Part shown: positions 56,284 through 64,000 of the stretch, in pieces
Layout of the letters: every line of letters begins with the position of its first letter
How positions within the stretch are numbered: position 1 is the stretch's first letter
Program-made: the position numbers and the translations under genes
Source of the DNA: Coptis chinensis
Lineage: Eukaryota > Streptophyta > Magnoliopsida > Ranunculales > Ranunculaceae
Direction of reading: 5' to 3'
Length of the DNA: 64,000 nucleotides
Assembly: GCA_015680905.1 (NCBI GenBank)
Contig: CM027383.1
Span: forward strand, 36,206,501-36,270,500
The notes under the pieces: model-generated
Told to the model about the DNA's origin: nothing
The model's input: the letters and a program-made list of their open reading frames with translations, nothing else
Database searches by the model: none

Positions 56284-58647
56284 GCAATGAGTCTTCAATT
56301 AAAGAATGTGAAGAATGTAGTGAAAACTACATTCAAGGGTGTGAAGAAGTTGTTAGGCGGCGGTTCCTCTAGTGGTGACGCGGTTGAAAGAAAGAGACAA
56401 AGGTGAGAGGGCTTAACGGCATCAGCGCGTAGAGGGGACCACAAAGAAAAAGAGGTTCCTAAAGTTCATTCATCGAGTGAAGATAGTGTAGATAGCGATA
56501 ACAATGTAGGTTTAGATGTAAATATAGATCGTGGAAAGAGTATAGTGGAATAGGAGTGAGGAGGTGGAAGAGCAGAGTGATGAGGAGGGTGAGGAAGAGA
56601 ATGACAATGGGGATGAGGAGGAGGAGCAGGATGATGATGTGGAAGAAAATGTGGTAGAAGTCGTACCACCAATGGAAAAAGCATCTCTGGTATTGGGTTT
56701 TGTGAGAAAATCAAATGATGATTTGGAGTTCAAAGAGGTGAGTATGGGGGTGGCCGGTATGAGTCAGAGTTGTTGTATGACTATGCGGTGCATGTCACTC
56801 GCAATGTTTGGGAGAAGAGGGTAATATTTTGATTTTCTTTAGTACTTAAATTTTCTTTTACAAAATCTTCTGTTTCTGCTTATATATATCTAATGCGTGT
56901 TTGGTTGTTTCAGGAGGATCGCGGAGCATTGAAGTGTGTTTCGCACTTAGCTAAGTTCTGCCAATGGGATTTCATGAATGAATTTAGAAGGTCTCCAAGA
57001 TTTGCCCACGAGCTGAGAAGGACTAGGTTGTATGATCTCGTGTTAAGTTATCACGAGCATATGGATCCACCATTGGTCTCTGCGTTTTTGGAGAGGTGGC
57101 ATCCATAGACCAACACCTTCCATATGCCATTTGGGGAGATGATTGTGACTTTGGACGATGTTGTGCAAATCTGTGGAGTCACAGTTAGAGAAAGAGCAGT
57201 ACAAGGGGACAGTGAGTTGAACTTACAACAATTGATAAATCTCCTACACCATATTCTGGGTCTCCCCATTTCTTTGATTAAGGCAGAGATGGAAGCTAGC
57301 AAGTTCACTTCAAAAGTAAGGCTAGAATTCCTCTGGAAGTATTTTGCTAACAAGGTTCATGATAACCTCATATGTGACGCTGCTGGGAAGGTGGTGGAGA
57401 AGACTTCAAGTTTGTAGGAAGTCCAACGGGCTGTCAGAGCTTTTATCCTGTTTTTCTTTGGATGTGCCATTTTTACTGACAAGTCTAGGACTGGAGTGCC
57501 TCTATGTTATCTGAGGCCGTTGTTGAAATTCAGTGAGATAGGAGAGTATGCATTGGGTGTAGAAATTTTGGCATTTTTGTATATAGGTCTTGGGGCTGCC
57601 ACATGTGCGAAGGTGAAAGGGGTTATATGCTATATGACTCTTCTATAGGTAAAACTTTAGTATTTTAGAGATTATTTTTAATGATAATTTTATTACTCTA
57701 TCAATATGTTAACTATATATATATATATATTCAGGCGTTGATCTATGAGTACTTCCCGGTATTCAGACCAATCCCAAACATGGACTATAGCTTGTCTCAG
57801 GCGCGTGCTCATAGACACACAGTAGTCGCTCTACACTATGACGATACAACGCATGCATTGTAGTATTATCGTCGAGCGATACTTGATGATATGAATTGTT
57901 TCAATGTAAATATTTAAGTTAGTTTATATATATATTTTTTTTAGTAATTGATCATTGGAGTTGTTAATGACACATTTGATTTTGTTTTAGGTTGATTGGC
58001 ATCCCTACAATAATGTCAGAGCTACAAGCCCGATCGATGACATTGCATTTTTTTTAGGGATTGATATGTTTTTTCAACATTGTTGAGCTTTATGCTGTCG
58101 CAAGGGTTGTGCATCAGTTGGGTCACATGCAGCTTATACCCATAGATCCCCCAACACCAAATTGGAGGACAAGAACTGTAGCAGGACGCGGGTATGAGGT
58201 GAAATGGACCAATATTGGGCCAACTTATTGGGAGTCATGGCAGAATCATGTGATCCAACCCTACAATCGAGGACCTATCTCGTCTTATCCATAGGAGTGT
58301 CATCCAAACTACATGACTTGGTATGCGAGGAATTCTCACATTCGATTGGTGAACCCTGAGCATCTTCCTATTCATTTCTCCCTGGAGACACTTCCTAACT
58401 GTACACCGATTGTGAGTATTGTGATTTTTAATTTAGTTTCTCTAATTGTGATTTTTTGCATTCAATTGGTAACTTATCTTGATTTCCTTTTTTTCGACAG
58501 AACGATGTCATCGATGAAACTAGTCGCATGCTAGAGAGAGGTCTGTAATTGGCTGGGAATAATATTCCAGAGGAAGCAAGGTCCTTCTTCGAATAGGCGT
58601 ACAACTTGACTAGGTGCAAGTACAGTGGTGGGCGTTATAATGAATGA
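56284..58647 (+). pseudogene. Plant mobile domain (PMD/MAIN-like) gene with many stop codons
   Basis: Exon-like blocks at 56284-56820, 56914-57648, 57735-57905, 57991-58411 and 58501-58647 have good splice sites. The first encodes a basic start and an acidic stretch (DEEEEQDDDVEENVVEVV). The PMD follows: RTRLYDLVLSYHEHMDPPLV, FHMPFGEMIVTLDDVVQICG, FPVFRPIPNMDYS, then YNRGPISSYP and PNYMTWYARNSHI. This domain occurs in transposon-borne and domesticated plant proteins such as MAIN. At least seven in-frame stops (after HP, SSL, TLL, HAL, YP, RGL and FFE) plus a frameshift near 58070 inactivate it. Confidence 0.88.
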
Positions 58648-58830
58648 ATTTGGAATTTGTAAAGAATGGATGGATGTTTGATTTTGAATGAATGATGTTT
58701 GAAACTATAATGAATGATATTTGATTTTGGAATGAATGGATGTTTGATTTTGAATGAATGATGTTTGAATGAATAAGTGGAATTTGTTGTTATTTGAATG
58801 AATGAATTTTGGAATGAATTGATGTTTGTG
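58636..58830. repeat. AATGAATG-rich tandem array, left arm
   Basis: Repeated AATGAATG, GGATGTTTGATTTTG and GATGTTTGAAT words fill about 190 bp. The array starts at the stop codon of the PMD gene. Its inverted counterpart is the CATTCATT array at 61535-61735. Confidence 0.85.
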
Positions 58831-58889
58831 TGGTTGTATGGATATGAAAGTGTTGTAAAAACAAAATGAAATTATAACTTCTTTTTGTC

Positions 58890-59365
58890 CAAACGACCCA
58901 GCCATGTCGTCCCCTTGTATTCTCAAATGACCCAGCCACATCGTTTGGTTTCGTCGCGCGGAGATGGCCGAACTGACCAGATTCCATCGATATATGGCGG
59001 AGCATAGGAATGGCATCTCCCCGGGTCAACGAACTGACCAAATCAATTCCATTTCCATAAGAATTTGATTTGGGGCCCGGTCGAAACTGGACTGGCACGG
59101 CAGTCGCTCAAACGACCATTTTAGATCGTTTGGCTAAAAAATAGAGAACTTTTCTCAAACGACCAGCTCAGACCGTTTGGCTCAAAAGTCAAATGACCTA
59201 GCCACATCATTTGGTATAAAAGTCAAACGACCACTTCAGATTGTTTGGCTAAAAAATAGAGAACTTTTCTCAAACGACCAGCTCAGATTGTTTGGTTTAA
59301 AGGTCAAATGACCATCCCACATCGTTTGGTTCAAAGGTAAAATGACTTGACCATGTCGTTTGGGA
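58890..59365. repeat. AAACGACC palindrome array, left arm
   Basis: About nine copies of an imperfect palindrome, typically CAAACGACC, 6-8 bases, then TCGTTTGG. One 52-bp unit with AAAAAATAGAGAACTTTTCT is repeated. Related motifs recur at 55632-55690 and 61340-61505. Confidence 0.9.
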
Positions 59366-59797
59366 TAAAATTAAGTAAAATCAAATCAAATCAAATTAAA
59401 CTTATTCCAAATTACATCAAAATATCATATTGACAACATACAAACATTATTTCCAAATCACTCGATTGCCGTCTGAATCAACTTAGTCGATCACTCGATT
59501 TCCAAATCAAATCAAATAAAAGCCCTAACATTATTTCCAAATAACATAAAAATAAAATCAAATTACACTTGTTCCAAATTACATCAAAATAACATATCAA
59601 AATGAATTTATAAATTACATCAAAATATCATATCGACAACATACGAACAACTGAGTGGATAACATGTACTGTTGGGCCGGGTCTTCAACGGGCTCGTCTT
59701 TCCATATTAGATTGGGAATGTTCAATGCCATAAATTGCAATTGCCTTGCTGTGAATGCTAAATTCTAACTTTTTGCAATATCATATCGAGCTCTAAG
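59366..59797 (-). other. Spacer after the OTU domain
   Basis: AT-rich, with duplicated ACATCAAAATA-CATAT stretches at about 59413 and 59580-59640. It may include the 3' end of the FAR1-OTU gene on the minus strand. No clear ORF. Confidence 0.4.
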
Positions 59798-61062
59798 CTA
59801 TTGACATATTACTGGAGGAACCGGACAATCTTCAACAAGTTCAACATTGACAAAATAATTTCCACCAACATGTGCACTACCCAACACTTTTTTCACTCTC
59901 TCAGGATTTGCTTGGGTTTTCAGCGACATAATAAGGAAGCACTGACGAGCTCCTAAATGCAAGAGGACAACATTAAATCTTGAAGCAAATAGGTATCCAA
60001 CAAAGGGCATGCTCATCCACTTATTTAAGGGTGTGTAACCTTCTTCATGTAGGATTGTTTTCATCACATAAACAGCCTCATTTTAAGTGTACAAAGTACA
60101 ATAAAAGGGGAGATGGTTAATAAGCTCTTAGTACAAGTCTTTTCTCATCTGCGGCCAATCTTCTTGACTTCTTCCTAATGCAATGCACAAAGCTCTATAA
60201 CCGCAGTTGTTATCACCAACAGGGTCATTGACTCTAACAATATATTTGTGCATTTCTTCAGAACTATCCAACCCGTAATCCTTAGGACCCCATGTCTTTC
60301 CAAAGTCTAACCCATCTTTCACATTTCGTGGTGTGGCTATTTTTGGAGAAGCCTTATTTCTTGGTGTGGTTGTTTTTTATGTTTTTAGAGAAGACTTTTT
60401 TCTTGGTGTAGTTATTTTTGGTGTTTTTGGAGAAGCCTTATTTCTTGGTGTGGTATGGGTGTTTTAGGTTGGTGTTTTTGGAAAATGCTTCTTTCTTGGT
60501 GTGGTGTGGGTGTTTTGGGTGGGCGTAGTGTTTGGTTGTGACGAGACCCATTCCTCATGGTCACGTTGAGAATGTTCAAAATGAGATGGTTCTCGCTTTG
60601 AAGAGTTCTCATCTCCTGTTGGAAGCTTTCTCATGCAGCTACCTTTCGGCCGATCTTTGGTTTTTGCTTCCTCACGAGGCGGTACTAACCATGTACTTTC
60701 TGGTACAGTTAGACGAGTAGCAAATGCATGTCCTTCAAGGGCCTTCGCCAATACATGGTTGTGAATACCATTTCTAACTTCTATTTTCCAACTATCGACA
60801 ATACCGTGTTGGACAACACCTTTTAACTTAAATGGACATCCCAATTTCTTGGTTCCCGACCTTCTCTTATTAGCCCTCCCTTCGCCTTCTTTCTTGTGTG
60901 ATTGATACACAACCGAGCACTCACAAGCCAAATTCAATCTTGCTACTCGGTTTCCCTTAGCATACTCCGACTTTTCAATGACCACAACCACATTAACTTG
61001 TTTTCCTCTAGCGGTTACCCAACCAATTGCCTCGCTACGTGTATGAAAGACCTAAACACATA
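59798..61062 (-). pseudogene. FAR1-type DNA-binding domain joined to OTU cysteine protease, MULE gene without transposase
   Basis: Read from 61062 down: VFHTRSEAIGWVTARGKQVN begins the FAR1-like domain, continuing LNLACECSVVYQSHKKEG, KKLGCPFKLKG and NGIHNHVLAK (C-C-H-H zinc-binding set). After LTVPESTWLVPPREEAK the sequence goes directly to RPKGS, SKREPSHFEHSQ, a TP-rich repeat, then an OTU domain with the catalytic motif VGDNNCGYRALC and the far segment HVGGNYFVNVELV. In full-length plant MULE proteins a DDE transposase lies between the FAR1 and RPKGS parts; here it is absent. Stops occur in the TP repeat and at two TAA codons between 60130 and 60070. It is convergent with the PMD gene. Confidence 0.85.
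60330..60530 (-). repeat. Tandem repeat encoding TP-rich linker
   Basis: Four imperfect copies of a ~50-60-bp unit containing CTTATTTCTTGGTGTGGT and TGTTTTTGGAGAAG. On the minus strand it encodes TTPRNKASPKT-like repeats between the FAR1 and OTU parts. Confidence 0.85.
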
Positions 61063-61339
61063 AAAAACAACAACTATTATTAATACACTAATAAAATTAC
61101 ATTTAGAAATTTTTTTTTAAAAATGAAATCAATGCCTACTCCATCATACCTCTTCCGTAGTAAAAATTTCTGTTGTATCACTTAAAATCGGTTGACAATC
61201 CACGTTATTCGAGTTTGCAGAGGATCGGTTCTCGGATAGCGGCAAAGGATCCTACATATAGAATAAAACAAGAGTCTAAAACAATTTGTGTAATGAGGGA
61301 TTTCCAAGTCATAAAAAAAAAATGAACTTCTCACTAAAT

Positions 61340-61505
61340 TTAGTCCAAATGACCCAGTCATGTAGTTCCATAGAGTGTCCAAACGACCCAACCATGTAGT
61401 TCCATAGAAGGTCCAAACGACCCAGCCATGTAGTTCCATAGGGTCCCCAAATGACCAAGCCATATAGTTCCATAGAGTCCCCAAATGACCCAGAGGTGTC
61501 GTTTG
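61340..61505. repeat. AAACGACC 34-bp tandem array, right arm
   Basis: Five copies of a 34-bp unit, for example AAACGACCCAGCCATGTAG then TTCCATAGAG, the last ending GTCGTTTGGGC. It mirrors the array at 58890-59365 on the other side of the FAR1-OTU gene. Confidence 0.9.
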
Positions 61506-61534
61506 GGCTCGGGTTCTATCAATAATTTATTCAA

Positions 61535-61735
61535 GTGTTTTGCATTCATTCGTTAATTCAATCAATCAAGTGTTTTGTATTCATTCTAATCAATGCTCTC
61601 TTGTAGATTCATTCATTCATTAATTCAATCAATTAAGTGTTTTGTATTCATTCTAATCAATGCTCTCTTGTAGATTCATTCATTCATTAATTCAATCAAT
61701 CAAGTGTTTTGTATTCATTATAATTAAGTGTTACC
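61535..61735. repeat. CATTCATT-rich tandem array, right arm
   Basis: A unit of about 68 bp with GTGTTTTGTATTCATTCTAA, CTCTCTTGTAGATTCATTC and ATTAATTCAATCAAT repeats nearly three times. It is the inverted-sense partner of the left-arm AATGAATG array. Confidence 0.88.
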
Positions 61736-61751
61736 TCATTATTTAGGTTTG

Positions 61752-63259
61752 TGATAACCCGATAAAAGTGAATAAAATTCTACTACGAATAAACGATGAA
61801 GTCTACACGAAAGTAAAACTATAAACTATAGCTTATACTAGATTTATCAAAGATATTTGTTTTCTACTTTCGAATCTATTGACGTAACGTAGAGTTGGAA
61901 TAGAAGATTCGTTCCACTATTAGTCTTTTAACATTCAAGTTTTCTACAATTGACGAGTCTATCCAAAGTCTAATGAGAGTAATGGTGGAATTTATACTAC
62001 GATGTGAATTTAAATAACAAGCTACGAATAACGAAATGACAAATTGCTAAGAGTTGAATCTAGATAAAGAATTTGGGGAATTTGATTCCACCTTGAATCC
62101 AACTTAATAACCTAGCATAGAATTGTTGTAAACCAATTTTTACGTTCTTACAGTAAGAATTGGTCGTTCTAACCCCTAATTATACATGGAATTTCTACCA
62201 ATTCATAACTAGCATGTGAGGTCGTCCACCCATTCTCATGGCGAATCAACGACCCTCTAGAGTAGAATAAATTCTTACAACGATTCTATACTACACAATC
62301 AAGTTTTCATCAAGGCTTCATCAAACCCCTCTAATAGAGGTTTAGCCTTGATTCATCAAACTATCATTTCCCATTGAATTAAAACTAGACATAATATAAA
62401 GATTTGGACTTTACTAATTTTAACTAACAATACTTCAAATCTAATTAATAACTAAGAATTGAATAACAACAAGAATTGAAATTAGATCTACAAATTTAAA
62501 TGACAAAAATTGAAATTAACAAGAACTAATATTTTATTTATCTAATGAATGAAGAACAATTATTCAAATAATTAATCTAAAACAAGGAATGAAACTAATT
62601 AATTAACTAATTAAAATTCCAAAAATCTAGATCTACAAGCTATTTTAATGGCTACTTCCTATTCTAAGTTATCTAACTATCTCCTTCTTAAGAGCTAAGT
62701 CTTGTTTTATCTAAAGCAGGAGACCAGATCCACAATTTCGTGCATGGGGTGAGGAGCCATGTTTTGGGCCGGAAAATCGAGCCCAAAGCCTACTTTCTTC
62801 AGTCCACAGAGCCCGTTTCAGCTGTCTTTGACTTCAGTAGACTTTTCGTCCACTTTTGCTCCTCTGATTGGGTCAAGACTTGGACCATTGGAAATCTCTT
62901 TCCGAGCAGGTCGTTTTGACATAAGGTAGGTCCAAATCCGAGGTCTGAGTCCAAAGATATGGTATTTGGAAGTTCTGCTAACTTGTGCACTATTTCTGCC
63001 CGTGTTGACTTTTCAGCTTTTGACCGGGCTTCATAAAGGCTTTGTCTCCTTGAATCTTGTCCTTTATCACAGAAGTTCTTAGCAACCAACCTTTTGCTCC
63101 TTTATATCGCCAAAGTGGCACATTTCTGCACATAATTGAGTTCCATGCTTGAAATACATAAAAGCATGTAATTAGCATTAACTCTTATGTATTACTCGCA
63201 TAATTGGTCTAAAAGTAGTATTATTAAGGGATTAAAACTACAGTTTTGGGCTCTTATCA
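61752..63259 (-). mobile_element. Athila-type element C: LTR on the minus strand
   Basis: About 1508 bp. On the minus strand it begins TGATAAGAGCCC at 63259 and ends in TTATCA at 61752. The middle matches the other LTRs, with the same small conserved ORF region near 62799-63089 and the GTTTTGGGC hairpin in modified form. It is the 3' LTR, since the polypurine tract lies at 63260-63275. Confidence 0.92.
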
Positions 63260-64000
63260 AACCACCCCAAACAGCATTTTGCTTGTCCTCGAGCAAATAT
63301 GAGAAATTAGCATAAGTGACAAAAAATGGAGTTCTAACTAATCTCGTTTCGCCGAGTGCGATTACATTAACTAATCTCGTTTCGCCGAGTGCGATTGCAT
63401 TGCCTTAAACCACTAGGAATTCCCTAGTGGATGAGTTATAGCCTCGTGAGAGTTTTCCAGTGAAGGTACTCACAAACTTCATCTATACTACAATGACTCA
63501 GAAATAAAACTATTGTTTCCTTATCTATGTCTCAATTATCTATACATCTCACTAGCAATGAATACAGAATAATCAAGTCAAAACCTACGCTAATATATGC
63601 ATAATAATCTATCATCTTCGAATAAACATATATACAATGAGTAATACTATGAGATGAACTAGCAGGTCCGTTTATGAAAACTCGGAATAGCGTCCTTAAG
63701 TAGGTCCTCACATAAATGTCAAGACAAAAACCACTCTGATTTTTCCGCTCAAGTTTCGCTACTCCAGTGTGCAGTGGGCACACTTTACCTTACAATCTCT
63801 ATGACACACAAGGAAGCCGGAGTCGATCAAACACATTTGTCACTTACTATCACACTAACCTATTCCTAATTGAGCTAGAGGTCTTTATTAGGTGTTGCGG
63901 GGATTAGGAGATGGTTTTAAGAAGGAAGGAAATGGATATTCAAAAAGGACAAGTCTGAGATAATAGAGTCTTCATTTTATGTAACAAGAAAAGACCTTGT
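63260..64000 (-). mobile_element. Element C 3' untranslated interior, cut by the window end
   Basis: Reverse complement of the region at about 34990-35756 of element A: polypurine tract (ACCACCCCAAACAGC on plus), CTTGTCCTCGAGCAA module, and the conserved non-coding text out to the window edge. A 40-bp internal duplication of TCTCGTTTCGCCGAGTGCG occurs at 63340-63400. Confidence 0.9.

Noticed and set aside
56466..56733. Pro/His- and Ser-rich minus-strand ORFs
   Set aside because: They are shadows of the acidic GAG/GAT-rich coding stretch of the PMD gene.
58790..59098. Minus-strand ORFs of about 100 codons
   Set aside because: They translate the AAACGACC and AATGAATG arrays; no family similarity and no conserved start.
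60532..60720. Plus-strand ORF across the FAR1 part
   Set aside because: Antisense of the FAR1-OTU coding sequence.

Overview
This is eudicot plant nuclear DNA, about 64 kb, low-gene and repeat-rich. Evidence: intron-containing genes with plant-type splice sites, a plastid ribosomal protein gene, 2S albumin seed storage genes, and Athila-type Ty3, Ty1-copia, LINE, Helitron, hAT and MULE-like elements typical of flowering plants. The species cannot be named from the sequence.

Layout. 1-1747: repeat-like sequence, then the last three exons of a plastid ribosomal protein bL9 gene (+). 2256-3400: a short duplication and a GC-richer block that may be organelle-derived. 3869-8395: a non-autonomous Helitron filled with a degenerate ~55-bp minisatellite. 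8400-9900: decayed LINE RNase H fragments. 9943-23439 (-): the one complete housekeeping gene, a 12-exon WDR3/UTP12 gene (946 aa by my splicing) whose introns carry LINE pieces and tandem repeats; its promoter has a telo-box and site II motifs. 23852-28026: a broken 2S albumin, then a truncated Ty1-copia element and an intact 2S albumin. 28758-47476: a Ty3/Athila-type tandem, LTR-body-LTR-body-LTR, with gag and protease but no recognisable reverse transcriptase, RNase H or integrase. 47723-48032: a hAT MITE with perfect 8-bp target duplications. 48235-53867: a full-length but decayed Ty1-copia element with a 5-bp target duplication. 54409-54837: a second intact 2S albumin, predicted protein identical to the first. 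55193-61751: a block with an mTERF fragment, a plant mobile domain pseudogene, and a FAR1-OTU gene of MULE type that lacks the transposase, framed by mirrored repeat arrays. 61752-64000: the LTR and 3' body of a third Athila-type element on the minus strand.

How it fits together. The two intact albumins lie in a ~4.04-kb segmental duplication (24334-28381 and 51153-55192) that includes the 3' half of the copia element, so the duplication postdates that insertion. Roughly 23 kb, mostly Athila sequence, now separates the copies. WDR3 and the broken albumin are divergent with about 410 bp between start codons. The least conventional parts are the pol-less Athila family with its repeated purine-rich modules and extra ORFs, and the FAR1-OTU cassette inside mirrored arrays. 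All protein identifications are by eye from recalled family patterns; no database search was run.
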